64,000 nt of DNA from Sandaracinaceae bacterium (GTDB lineage: Bacteria > Myxococcota_A > Polyangia > Polyangiales > Houyiibacteriaceae): assembly GCA_020633055.1 (NCBI GenBank), contig JACKEJ010000009.1:434001-498000 (forward strand). The letters run 5' to 3'. Below, in pieces: positions 13,403-22,024 of this stretch (its first letter is position 1; each line of letters opens with the position of its first letter). The translations under genes and the position numbers were made by a program. The notes beneath the pieces were generated by a model that did no database searches, was not told the DNA's origin, and worked only from the letters and a program-made list of their open reading frames with translations.

Positions 13403-14155
13403 TCAGCGCGCGCCGCCGCCTTGGCCGCGCCCCTCGGCGCCGTGGCCGCCCTGACCGCGTCCGCGAGGGCCGCGGTGCCCACGGCGTCCCTGATGGTTGG
13501 CCCGCTCCGACTCGAGTTGCTGCACCTGGGCGGGCGTCAGGATCTGGCGCAGCTCCTGCTCGACCGCCTCGCGCTCTGCCTGGTGCGCGGCCCGGCGTGC
13601 CTCGGGCGTACCACCACGCGGGGTGGCCTGGCGTCGCGCTGCCGCTTGCTCGAACACGCGCTGCACGCGAGTCGCCTGCGCGTCGCTGAGGCCCAGACTC
13701 TCGCGCAGATGAGCGACGCGACGCGTCATGTGCTCGGTGCGCGCCTGGGTTCGCAGGCTCTCGGCCCGTTGACGCTGCGCCGGGGTGAGCACCGCCTCCA
13801 TGCGCTGCCGAGCGGCCTCGTGCAGAGCCCGGAGGCCGTCGTGGTCGCCCCGCTCCCGCAGGCCCTCGGCCTGGGCGCGGGTCTCCTGGCGGATGGTCCG
13901 CAGCTGCGCCTGCTGAGCCTCGCTCAAGTCCAGCTGACGCATGACGTCGGCGCGGTGGCCGTGGCCGTGGCCGTGGCCGTGACCCCGCCCGCCACGTCGA
14001 CCCTCACCGCGAGGGCCGTGGCCACGCGCGGCTGCGCCGCCCGAGACGCCAGCGTCTGGGTTGGGGGTCTGTGCCGAGAGTCCGGCCGGGACGGCCAGCG
14101 CGACCAGCAGGGAGGCGAAGGAGATCTTGCGGAAGATGGAGGAGGTGGTGGTCAT
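13403..14155 (-). CDS. Periplasmic ZraP/Spy/CpxP-like protein with His-Gly run
   Basis: Exported 250-residue protein with a signal peptide ending near LSAQT (residue about 29). The mature part starts with a Gly/Arg-rich stretch holding five His-Gly alternations at residues 58-67, a likely metal-binding site. Long charged helices with the family LTxxQ signatures (LTPAQRQR and LTPAQVQQ) follow, and the C-terminus is again Gly/Arg/His-rich. Spy, CpxP and ZraP are periplasmic chaperone or metal-buffer proteins under envelope-stress two-component systems. It is divergent, 177 bp away, from a RegB/RegA-like pair, suggesting that the pair controls it or is tuned by it. The specific metal is unknown. 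Confidence 0.72.
   Translation of the reverse strand: MTTTSSIFRKISFASLLVALAVPAGLSAQTPNPDAGVSGGAAARGHGPRGEGRRGGRGHGHGHGHGHRADVMRQLDLSEAQQAQLRTIRQETRAQAEGLRERGDHDGLRALHEAARQRMEAVLTPAQRQRAESLRTQARTEHMTRRVAHLRESLGLSDAQATRVQRVFEQAAARRQATPRGGTPEARRAAHQAEREAVEQELRQILTPAQVQQLESERANHQGRRGHRGPRGRGQGGHGAEGRGQGGGAR
13955..13984 (-). repeat. Hexanucleotide tandem repeat coding for His-Gly
   Basis: GTGGCC is repeated four times perfectly (13955-13978), with a degenerate fifth copy. It encodes the alternating His-Gly run of the ZraP/Spy-like protein and could expand or contract by slippage without breaking the frame. Confidence 0.8.
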
Positions 14156-14332
14156 GGTGCGTCCTGTCGTTGTCGATTCTGGGTGGGGGGCTGGTTCTCG
14201 TGTGCAGCGATGCGCGCTGCTGAACTTGCAGACGCCCCCGACCTTGCGAGAACCTTGAGGCCGCCTCTGGCCCGCAACTTTTCTCGTCGGGCGGGTCGCG
14301 ACGTCGGCCCGTGCTTGCTATCTGCTGAGGGC

Positions 14333-15655
14333 ATGGCCACGCCCACCGACCCCCGCCGGGCCGCAGCGGACCGCTCCGTCGCTCTCGACAGCGGGCGCGA
14401 CGTGGCCTTCTTGTGGCTGGTTCGCACGCGTTGGGCGGCCACCTTGGCCTTCGCCGTCGCGGTGGTCGTCGCCCACGAGGTGCTGCACGTGGCGCTCGAG
14501 CGCACGCCGCTGTTCGTGCTCTGGAGCTTGTCGCTGGCGACCAACGCGGCTGCGGCGTGGATCCCCAAGCGCCACCAGGCTCGGAGTGGCGCGTGGTTGC
14601 TAGGCTTCGACGTCGTCGTGCTGACCTTCATCCTGGCCATCTCGGGGGGGGCCACCAACCCGTTCAGCGCGCTCTACCTCGTGTACATCACCCTCGCGGC
14701 GATGACCTCGAGCGGACGAGCCACCGCCGCGCTCACCACGCTGACCATCGTGGGGTATGGCGCGTTGTTCGTGCTCCCGGTCGATGGACCAGACCCCCAC
14801 GCGGCCATGGGGCACGGCGCTCATGGCGCCCCCGCCGTCGAGGGGGCGTCCGCATACGACGCGCACCTGTACGGGATGTTCCTGGCGTTTGCCGTGACCG
14901 CCGCGCTCTTGGCCGCCTTCGTCTCGCGGCTCGCCGCTGCGTTGAAGCACCGAGAAGAGGAGCTGGTAGCGGCCCGCGCTGCGGTGGCGCGTGGCGAGCG
15001 GCTGCACGCCCTCACCACGCTTTCCGCGGGGGCTGCGCACGAGCTGGGGACGCCCCTCGGGACCATCGCGCTGGTGGCGCGCGAGATCGAGCGTGTCGCG
15101 GAGGAAGAGCCACGGCTGGCGTGCGTCCGCGAAGATGCAGCGCTGGTGCGTTCCGAGGTGGCTCGCTGTCGCGGCATCCTCGATCGTATGGCGGGACGCA
15201 CCGGAGAGCCCGTCGGGGAGGCGCTCCGCGAGGTCACGTGGGGGGCGCTCGTGGAGGGCGTTCGCGAGCGCCTCCACGCCGCTGACGCCGCGCGCGTGGA
15301 GGTGGAGGGCGCGGACGTGACACTGCACGTGCCTCTCCGCGCCATGACGCAGGTGCTCGAGAACTTGGTGCGCAATGGCCTCGACGCGGCGCCCGAGGGG
15401 GCAGTGCGGGTACGGGCCGAGCCTGCGACGGTGGCCGGGGGCGTGCGTCTACGCGTGACGGACGACGGAAGCGGGATGACACCCGAGCTGCTGGCGCGGG
15501 CGGGTGAGCCGTTCTTCACCACGAAGGACGTCGGCCGCGGGATGGGCCTCGGTCTGTACCTGGCACGCGCGGTCGTCGAGCAGCTGGGTGGGTCGTTCCA
15601 GTTGCGGTCCGAGGACGGAACGGGTACCGAAGTGTGCATGGAGCTGCCCACGTGA
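14333..15655 (+). CDS. RegB/PrrB-like redox sensor histidine kinase
   Basis: Inner-membrane sensor kinase, 440 residues. About six hydrophobic segments occupy residues 25-200. The RegB hallmark heptapeptide GGATNPF (105-111, ubiquinone site in RegB) is present, as is the typical H-box AAHELGTPLGTI with His236. A cysteine in VARCRGIL (Cys279) lies where RegB has its redox-active Cys. N, G1 and G2 boxes are intact (ENLVRNGLDAA, DDGSGM, GMGLGLYLARAV). The loop at 151-180 is His-rich (PHAAMGHGAHG), unusual for RegB and possibly metal-binding. The ATG at 14333 was chosen as the first start giving the family N-terminus. It overlaps the response regulator by 4 bp. Confidence 0.88.
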   Translation: MATPTDPRRAAADRSVALDSGRDVAFLWLVRTRWAATLAFAVAVVVAHEVLHVALERTPLFVLWSLSLATNAAAAWIPKRHQARSGAWLLGFDVVVLTFILAISGGATNPFSALYLVYITLAAMTSSGRATAALTTLTIVGYGALFVLPVDGPDPHAAMGHGAHGAPAVEGASAYDAHLYGMFLAFAVTAALLAAFVSRLAAALKHREEELVAARAAVARGERLHALTTLSAGAAHELGTPLGTIALVAREIERVAEEEPRLACVREDAALVRSEVARCRGILDRMAGRTGEPVGEALREVTWGALVEGVRERLHAADAARVEVEGADVTLHVPLRAMTQVLENLVRNGLDAAPEGAVRVRAEPATVAGGVRLRVTDDGSGMTPELLARAGEPFFTTKDVGRGMGLGLYLARAVVEQLGGSFQLRSEDGTGTEVCMELPT

Positions 15656-16209
15656 GCGCCCAAGAGCCGATCGCCCACACGCTGCTCGTGGTGGACGACG
15701 ACGACGTCTTCCGTTCAAGGCTCGGGCGCGCGTTCGCTGCTCGGGGCTATGACGTGCGCGAGGCGCGTGACGGCGATGAGGCCCTCCGCGCTGCACAGCA
15801 AGAGACCCCCGAGTTCGCCGTGGTGGACCTGCGCATGCCGGGATGCAGCGGGCTCGAGGTGGTCAGCGGCCTCCACGCGCTCGACCCCATGACGCGTGTG
15901 GTGGTGTTGACGGGCTATGGGAGCATCGCGACCGCCGTCGAGGCGGTGAAGCTCGGTGCCGCGCACTACCTCACGAAGCCAGCGGATGCCGACGAGATCG
16001 AGGCGGCGTTCGCACGCGGCGCGGGCGACGGAGACGCGACGCTGCCGATTCGGGAGGACGACGCTCCCAGCCTCGCGCGCGTCGAGTGGGAACACATCCA
16101 GCGGGTCCTCACCGACGCAGGTGGCAACATCAGCGTGGCCGCGAAGCGCCTCGGGCTCCATCGGCGCTCGCTGCAGCGCAAGCTGGGGAAGTACCCGGTC
16201 TCTCGCTGA
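15652..16209 (+). CDS. RegA/PrrA/ActR-like response regulator
   Basis: Response regulator of 185 residues, partner of the overlapping kinase. The receiver domain has the acidic pocket VVDDDD, phospho-acceptor Asp59 in VVDLRMPG, the Thr/Lys positions in VVLTGYGS and YLTKPA, and a short linker. The C-terminal Fis-type helix-turn-helix has the RegA hallmark WEHIQRVL, then GNISVAAKRLGLHRRSLQRKL. The start GTG at 15652 overlaps the kinase stop (GTGA) and has GGAG 8 bases upstream, so the pair is translationally coupled. In proteobacteria RegA orthologues control energy and redox metabolism; the targets here are unknown. Confidence 0.93.
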   Translation: MSAQEPIAHTLLVVDDDDVFRSRLGRAFAARGYDVREARDGDEALRAAQQETPEFAVVDLRMPGCSGLEVVSGLHALDPMTRVVVLTGYGSIATAVEAVKLGAAHYLTKPADADEIEAAFARGAGDGDATLPIREDDAPSLARVEWEHIQRVLTDAGGNISVAAKRLGLHRRSLQRKLGKYPVSR

Positions 16210-16219
16210 GTGGTGGACG

Positions 16220-16252
16220 CGCCCGCTCCCCTCATTGTCTTGGGGGCGGGCG
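16220..16252. terminator. Terminator-like hairpin between convergent genes
   Basis: An 11-bp stem with one G-U pair (16220-16230 with 16242-16252) and an 11-base loop fills the 52-bp gap between two converging genes. There is no good T-tract, so this rests on structure and position. Confidence 0.4.
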
Positions 16253-16261
16253 GTCGATGCC

Positions 16262-17224
16262 TCAGGCTTCCTTCTTGGCGCGGCGCGGCTTCTCGGACAC
16301 CGAACGGATGGCCGAGGGCGTGAGCGTCGCGTTGATGAACGCGGCCACGTCGATCAGGTCGCGAGGCTTCAGGCCAGCTGCGATGAGGCGCTCCTGGCAG
16401 CGCTGCGCGGCGCGCTGGAACTGCTCGTAGGTCGCCCCATTCGGGTTGCTGTCGTACGTGAGGTCGAGCTCCAGCACCAGCGTCTGCTTCTTGAAGTACG
16501 TGGGCTTCACAAAGACGAACTCGGTCGGCAGCGCGCAGGCCAGCAGCCACGTGGCAGCGGGCCACGAAGCCCCACCGTCGATGCGCATGGCCAGCACGTA
16601 CTCGTCGAAGCGGCGCGCGAGCGGCCCCTCGCCGTACAGCATCTCCATCAGCGCGCGGGCGTAGTTCTCGTGGGCGCCGTCCGGCATGGCGCGGAAGCGC
16701 GTGATCTCGGCGCGCTGCGTGGTCCCACTGGTCCCCTCGAGGCAGCCGGCGGCGCTGTCGAGTACGGCGGCGAAGTTGCCCTCCTCGATGAGCTCACCGA
16801 GCGCCTCTTGGCTCATCACGTCGGCCGCACGGGAGATGGCGGCGTCCTTCAGGCGGTCGTCCCCCGTGCCGCGCTCCGACACGAGGTACTCGGGGTCCTG
16901 GAAGCCGCCGGGGAACTGCGCCTTGAAGATGGCGACCTGCTGCGCGAAGTCGATCTCGGGGCGCTTCAGCGCGGCCTTGGTCTTGGTCGACGTGGACGGA
17001 CGATTGCGCCGCGCGGCGCGGTCGATGCGGTGCGCCTCGTCGGGGGCGCAGGGCAGGACGTCCATCTTCTCGTAGTACTCTTGGTGGATCGCGCGCTCGG
17101 TGCCGTCCTCGAAGAGGAAGATGCGGCGGTCGCTGAGCTCCTCGAGGAGCACGGCGCGGCCCCATTGCTGGCGCTTGCCGTGTTGAAAGATGCGCGGAGG
17201 GATGGCGGGCGTCGGTTCGGTCAT
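16262..17224 (-). CDS. Conserved-looking protein of unknown function
   Basis: I do not recognise this 320-residue protein. It has no signal peptide or membrane segment. Visible parts: an N-terminal segment with WGRAVLLEELSDRRIFLFEDG, which resembles a small beta-barrel such as a DUF3553/CarD-like fold; a basic linker (RPSTSTKTKAALKRP); a helical middle; and a Lys/Arg-rich C-terminal tail after SVSEKPRRAKKEA. It stands alone, converging on the RegA-like gene and 162 bp from the acylase gene upstream. Composition and codon use match its neighbours, so it is probably a real cytoplasmic protein of this lineage. Confidence 0.7.
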   Translation of the reverse strand: MTEPTPAIPPRIFQHGKRQQWGRAVLLEELSDRRIFLFEDGTERAIHQEYYEKMDVLPCAPDEAHRIDRAARRNRPSTSTKTKAALKRPEIDFAQQVAIFKAQFPGGFQDPEYLVSERGTGDDRLKDAAISRAADVMSQEALGELIEEGNFAAVLDSAAGCLEGTSGTTQRAEITRFRAMPDGAHENYARALMEMLYGEGPLARRFDEYVLAMRIDGGASWPAATWLLACALPTEFVFVKPTYFKKQTLVLELDLTYDSNPNGATYEQFQRAAQRCQERLIAAGLKPRDLIDVAAFINATLTPSAIRSVSEKPRRAKKEA

Positions 17225-17386
17225 TGCGTCGTAGTGGGCCGTGGTGAGGAAGGCGCGCCTATCGAGGTGGCTCCGCGTTCGCGGAGCGCGCGCGTTCTTG
17301 CGAGAAACCTACAGCCGATGTCTGCCTTACCACGGGGTGGGGGGTGGCGCACGCCGACAGGTCCCGCGCTGGGGCACGTGGGGCAC

Positions 17387-20300
17387 TCAGCGGGGGCTGT
17401 AGACCTCGCGTCCGCTGGCTCCGGCGAGCACGTCGGCAAGCTCGAAACGCGCGGGCAGCACGTCGTTGGCAAGCCACAGACGCGCCTGGTCGTCGAAGTG
17501 CGACGACGCCGCGATGGCAGACTGGCCCCCCGGCACGACGTTCACGCCCGTGACGTTGCCCGGCTCCATGCGGAACACCATCCGCATCACTGGCCCGTTT
17601 CCGAAGGAGTAGGGGGAGCCCGTAGTCAGCGGGGGGTGGCCAGCGTCCACGCAATAGAGGTCGCTGTGGCGCGGGAACCACCGAGCGCTCGCGCGAGGGT
17701 CCGTGTCGGGCAGATCCGGCATGAGCGGAAGGCGGGTGGTGTTGATGTCGCGACCCAGCAGGGCCACCTCGGGGATGTCCCCCGCAAACTGCGTCACGAG
17801 CGCCTGGAAGCGCACTTGGTGGCGCAGGCCCCACAGCCACTCGCTCATGTCGTTGGTGTCGAAGCCGCCAACTCCTGGCTCCTCGGGGTCCGGTGCGGCG
17901 GTCAGGCGCCCCAACGCAGCGCCGAGCGCGCGCAGGAGGACCTCGTCGCTGCGCTCCACTTCGGCGGTGTTCACGTCGTCGAAGAACACGGACTCCCCCG
18001 TGCTGGGGTCCCACGAGGAGAGGTTCGAGGGGTTGTTGGCTCCGCGCCCCTCGAGCAGCCAGACGAGCGCCTTGATCCGCAGCGCGCTGCTCGGGGCGAA
18101 CACGAAGTCGATGCCCTCGTCGCCGAAGATGGCGTCGTGCATCCCGCGCAGCCACTCGTTCCAGATCATGGTCGCGACCGCTGCCTCACGCTGCTCGACG
18201 GTGGGCGTTTCGTAGAACGTCTCGACGCCGCTCTCGGCCTGCGCGCCGCGCGCGAGCCAGGTGGTGAGGCGCGTCTCCACCTCGTCGAACGTCGACTGGC
18301 TCGCCGTGTACAGGTCCACCAGCCGCTGCTGGTCGGGGGTGAGCACTGGGTCGCCCTCGTTCAACATGCGGGCGCGCGTGATGGCCGCCACCGCGAGCGG
18401 CGCCAGCTGGCGGCCCACGGGGGAGTGATGGTCCGCCTGCAGCGCGCGCATCGCCTGCAGGCTGCCGGTCTGGCTGCTCGCGAGCTCACTCAGGCGCGTG
18501 CTGATCGTGTTCGCGCGGTAGCCCGAAGAAAAGTCGTAGCCGATGTACCAGGCGTCGTTCGTGAGGTCGTCGTCGAGCGTGGTGCCCGCGATGTCGTTGT
18601 TGGCGTTCATGATGAACCCGGTCGAAGGCGAGATGGCCATCGGCCACTCCTCGAACGGCACGAGGCAGTGCTCCGGGTCGGTCTCGTCGGGCAAGCCCTC
18701 GTCGTTCAAGCGAATCTCGAAGGCGCCATAGCGCGTCCCGTCGAGCAGCGAGCGCGGGTCTCCGCCGTCGGCCCACGTGCGGTCGGCGTTGCGCAGGTTG
18801 TCGCGACAGGGCAGCGCGTTGTAGCTGCCGTACCAGACGTCGCCGTTCGTGTCGGCCGCGCCCACGTTCTGCCCGAAACCGACGAAGCGTCGGCTGGCCT
18901 CACGCATCTCGGCGACGTCGTGCGCGCGCCCGAGGCCGTCTGCGGCCTGCACGGTGTTGGCGATGTCGAAGCCCGTGTAGTCGAACGAGATGGCGGTGAT
19001 GACGCCGTCCATGTCCGTGTCCTCGGGGATGATGTAGTCGCCCTGCACGTTGATGACCGTCTCGCCCGGACCGGCGACGGTGTCCGCGTCCACCACGCGC
19101 CCCTCCATCTCGGCGATCAGGCGCCCATCGAAGGTGGTGTAGCGCCTCCACACCTCGGTGCGGCCGACAGAGCCGAACGACGGCACGTTCGCGATCTCGT
19201 ACTCTTCGTCGATGCCCACGAGCGGGTGCCACTCGCCCTCGAAGCGGCTCGCCTGGGGCGCGCCGTTCTGGTCCAGCTGGATCTCCTCGCGGTACCAGTC
19301 CGTGAGGTCGCCGTACATGTACGTGATGCTGTAGGCCACGTGTCCGTTCGTGCCAACGCCCATGAATGGAATGCCCGCGAAGTAGAGCCCGAGCTGGCGC
19401 AGCGGGTCGCGACCGCCGCCGAACACCGATGTGTCGAGGCCCGTGTGGTACAGCAGACTGGGCACGGTGAGCGGCAGGTGCCCGTCACCCGAGAGCAGCG
19501 CGACCCCGTCCTCCGTGGCGCCCGCCGTCATCGCCCACACGTTGGAGCCAAAGTCCTCGTCGCGGCCACCATGCATGAGATCCTCCCAGCGCTCCGCGCG
19601 CGCGAGTACGCGGTCGAGCATGGTGGATGGTACGCCGGGACCGCGACGCGGCATGAGGGAGCGGGGTCCCGTGAGGCCCGCGCCCGCACGCGCCATCGCG
19701 CCCGTGGTGAGGCCGAAGCCGGGGGTGGTGGTGGCGGGGAACACAGGGCGCACGGGCTCCCACAGGTCCTGCACCACGCCCGCTTGACGCAGCGCCTCGT
19801 TTGGCAGGCCCGAGCCGGTGAAAGCGTCGTCCAACCGCGCCTCCACGCTGGCACGATCGACGTCGAGGCTGTCGAAACCTTGCTGGAAGGTCACCGCTGC
19901 GAGCCAGCCGATCAGGTCACGGCCCGTGACGTGACGCATGATCGGTTCACCGCGTGGGAGCACGAGCCGCAGCAGGGTGAGCTCGGTGGGGGGCTCCGCG
20001 CGCGTCTCGGCGACCGCGTCGATGTAGGCGTTCACGCCTTCGGCGTAGGCCTCGAACGTGTCCAGTTGCGCGGGGGTGAGCTGGTCGAGGATGCGCTGGG
20101 CCACCACGGCCAGGCCCTGGCCGCGTGCTTGCTGGTCACCGGAGAGTGCGACGTCGCCGACCAGCGACGAGAGCTCACCCCAGCCCAGCCGCCGGCCGGC
20201 TTCGATGGCGAAGTAGCGGTCCGAGGCGGCCAGGTAGCCTTGTACCACGCGCAGGTCGCGCTCGTTCTGCGCGTAGATGTGCGGGATGTTCGCCTCGGTG

Positions 20301-20488
20301 CGGACGACGTGAACTTCGCGTCGCAGTGTCGGCAGCACCAGGCGAGCGGTCTCGGGGACGGCCAACACAGCCGCTTGGTCCTCCGTCTGGCCACCTCCAC
20401 ACCCAGGGGCTGAGGCCGATGACAGGAGCGCGAACAGGACCAGGCAGCGCGTGGCCACCCGCGAGCGGGAGCGAGATGCAGCGAGCAT
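17387..20488 (-). CDS. Penicillin acylase family lipoprotein (Ntn amidohydrolase)
   Basis: Predicted surface or periplasmic amidohydrolase of the penicillin G acylase / acyl-homoserine-lactone acylase family, 1033 residues. Lipobox SAPGC (Cys30) from the ATG at 20488. The alpha part has the family N-terminus VVRTEANIPHIYA and GYLAASDRYF. Autoprocessing before Ser315 (FGSNVWAM) would expose the catalytic N-terminal Ser, followed by GATEDGVALLSGDGHL. The beta chain (about 719 residues) is longer than usual, with Asp-rich inserts such as DTDMDG that may bind calcium. Substrates could be lactone signals, beta-lactams or other amides. It is divergent from a phosphatase-superfamily gene, 82 bp apart. 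Confidence 0.9.
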   Translation of the reverse strand: MLAASRSRSRVATRCLVLFALLSSASAPGCGGGQTEDQAAVLAVPETARLVLPTLRREVHVVRTEANIPHIYAQNERDLRVVQGYLAASDRYFAIEAGRRLGWGELSSLVGDVALSGDQQARGQGLAVVAQRILDQLTPAQLDTFEAYAEGVNAYIDAVAETRAEPPTELTLLRLVLPRGEPIMRHVTGRDLIGWLAAVTFQQGFDSLDVDRASVEARLDDAFTGSGLPNEALRQAGVVQDLWEPVRPVFPATTTPGFGLTTGAMARAGAGLTGPRSLMPRRGPGVPSTMLDRVLARAERWEDLMHGGRDEDFGSNVWAMTAGATEDGVALLSGDGHLPLTVPSLLYHTGLDTSVFGGGRDPLRQLGLYFAGIPFMGVGTNGHVAYSITYMYGDLTDWYREEIQLDQNGAPQASRFEGEWHPLVGIDEEYEIANVPSFGSVGRTEVWRRYTTFDGRLIAEMEGRVVDADTVAGPGETVINVQGDYIIPEDTDMDGVITAISFDYTGFDIANTVQAADGLGRAHDVAEMREASRRFVGFGQNVGAADTNGDVWYGSYNALPCRDNLRNADRTWADGGDPRSLLDGTRYGAFEIRLNDEGLPDETDPEHCLVPFEEWPMAISPSTGFIMNANNDIAGTTLDDDLTNDAWYIGYDFSSGYRANTISTRLSELASSQTGSLQAMRALQADHHSPVGRQLAPLAVAAITRARMLNEGDPVLTPDQQRLVDLYTASQSTFDEVETRLTTWLARGAQAESGVETFYETPTVEQREAAVATMIWNEWLRGMHDAIFGDEGIDFVFAPSSALRIKALVWLLEGRGANNPSNLSSWDPSTGESVFFDDVNTAEVERSDEVLLRALGAALGRLTAAPDPEEPGVGGFDTNDMSEWLWGLRHQVRFQALVTQFAGDIPEVALLGRDINTTRLPLMPDLPDTDPRASARWFPRHSDLYCVDAGHPPLTTGSPYSFGNGPVMRMVFRMEPGNVTGVNVVPGGQSAIAASSHFDDQARLWLANDVLPARFELADVLAGASGREVYSPR

Positions 20489-20570
20489 TGGGGACAGAAT
20501 CGGTGATCGGTCCCAATATGGCAATGGGTGCCACATTTTTCCGAGGGGCATTCTGAGTCATAGTCCGACG

Positions 20571-21947
20571 GTGCTGCGTCTCTTGATTCTCGGGCTCGAT
20601 TGCGTTCCCCCATCGCTGATGTTCGAGCGTTGTCGCGGCGTGATGCCGAACCTCGCGGCCCTGATGGAGCGTGGGATGCACGGGCCACTGCGTTCGTGCG
20701 AACCGCCCATCACCGTGCCCGCTTGGGTCTGCATGACGTCGGGGCGCGACGCAGGGGAGCTCGGCCTCTACGGCTTTCGCAACCGCGTCTCGGGAGAGTA
20801 TGGGCTGCGCACGGCCGACAGCCGCGACGTGCGCGTGAAGCGTGTGTGGGACTACCTGGGGGACGCCGGACACCGCGTAGCGCCGCTCTTCGTCCCGCTC
20901 ACGTATCCGCCGACCCCCGTGCGTGGCGTGATGGCGTCGTGCTTCCTCACACCCGAGGGCGCGCCGTTCACGTTCCCGCGCGGGCTCGGTGCGGAGCTCG
21001 AAGCGCGGCACGGGCCCTATCACGCCGACGTGCGCGACTTCCGCACGGAAGACCTCGCGCGCATCTGGGCCGAGCTGCATGCCATGGCCGTGCAGCACAT
21101 CGACATGGCGCGTGACGTGCTCGCGCGCTTCGACCCGGCGTTCATGATGATGGTGGAGATGGGCCCCGACCGCTTCCACCACGCGTTCTTCGCGGACTTC
21201 GACGACGCGCACCCCTTGCGTCGCGCAGACAGCCCGTACGCCGACGCGCCGGAGCGCTACTACGCGTTCTTGGACACGCAGCTGGGTCGCCTGCTGGCGG
21301 ACGTGCCGGATGACTGCACCATCATGGTGGTGAGCGACCACGGCGCGAAGTCCATGCAAGGGGGCTTCTGCTTGAACGACTGGCTGCGCGGGAACGGCTG
21401 GCTCTCGCACGACCCGCTCCCATCAGGACCCGTGGCGTTGCGGGAGGCCGGGGTGCGCTGGCGCGAGACGCGCGCGTGGGCGGAGGGGGGTTACTACGCT
21501 CGCATCTTTCTGAACGTACAGGGGCGTGAGCCAGAGGGCTGCGTGCCCGCGGCCGACTACGAGCGCACGCGCGACGCGTTGATCGAGGCCCTCGCTACCG
21601 TGCGCCGTCCCGACGGTCGTCCATTTCCCATACGCGCCGAGAAGCCCGAGCAGCGCTACCGTGCGGCGCGCGGCGAGCCCCCCGACCTGATGCTCTACCT
21701 CGATGACCTGGACCACCGCGCGCTCGCCACGGTGGGCCACGATGCGCTGTTCCGCACCAGCAACGACGGGGGGCCTGACGGCTGCAACCACGACTGGGAC
21801 GGCGTGCTCGTGATGGCGGGCCCAGGGATCCCGACTGGACGGCGCATCGAAGGCGCGACCCTGCTCGACGTCACGCCGACGGCGCTCGGACGCTTCGGGC
21901 TCCGGGTGGAGGGCCTGGCGGGCCGGGACCTGTTGCACGGTGTCTGA
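20571..21947 (+). CDS. Alkaline-phosphatase-superfamily phosphodiesterase/nucleotide pyrophosphatase
   Basis: Metal-dependent phosphoryl-transfer enzyme, 458 residues. It starts with LRLLILGLDCVPP (first metal Asp); the nucleophile Thr lies in PPITVPAWVCMTSGR, followed by LGLYGFRNR. The later metal ligands are in MVVSDHGAKSM and NHDWDGVL, in the order expected for type I phosphodiesterases. There is no signal peptide, so it is cytoplasmic or exported by another route. The GTG at 20571 was chosen because the family's first strand begins immediately; open frame upstream runs into the opposing gene's promoter. Substrate unknown. Confidence 0.88.
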   Translation: MLRLLILGLDCVPPSLMFERCRGVMPNLAALMERGMHGPLRSCEPPITVPAWVCMTSGRDAGELGLYGFRNRVSGEYGLRTADSRDVRVKRVWDYLGDAGHRVAPLFVPLTYPPTPVRGVMASCFLTPEGAPFTFPRGLGAELEARHGPYHADVRDFRTEDLARIWAELHAMAVQHIDMARDVLARFDPAFMMMVEMGPDRFHHAFFADFDDAHPLRRADSPYADAPERYYAFLDTQLGRLLADVPDDCTIMVVSDHGAKSMQGGFCLNDWLRGNGWLSHDPLPSGPVALREAGVRWRETRAWAEGGYYARIFLNVQGREPEGCVPAADYERTRDALIEALATVRRPDGRPFPIRAEKPEQRYRAARGEPPDLMLYLDDLDHRALATVGHDALFRTSNDGGPDGCNHDWDGVLVMAGPGIPTGRRIEGATLLDVTPTALGRFGLRVEGLAGRDLLHGV

Positions 21948-22024
21948 TGGCCTCCGCGCGCTGCGGGTGAGGCGTTGCGGGTGAGGCGGGTGTCACGTGG
22001 ATCGCCCGACTGAATTCGCGGCGC

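Noticed and set aside
15956..20413. A 1485-codon open frame on the plus strand, opposite the acylase gene
   Set aside because: It is antisense to a gene with clear family motifs, is His/Arg/Ala/Val-rich without recognisable domains, and is typical of high-GC antisense frames. The same holds for the long plus-strand frames opposite gltB, gltD, hsp70 and the lipoprotein genes.
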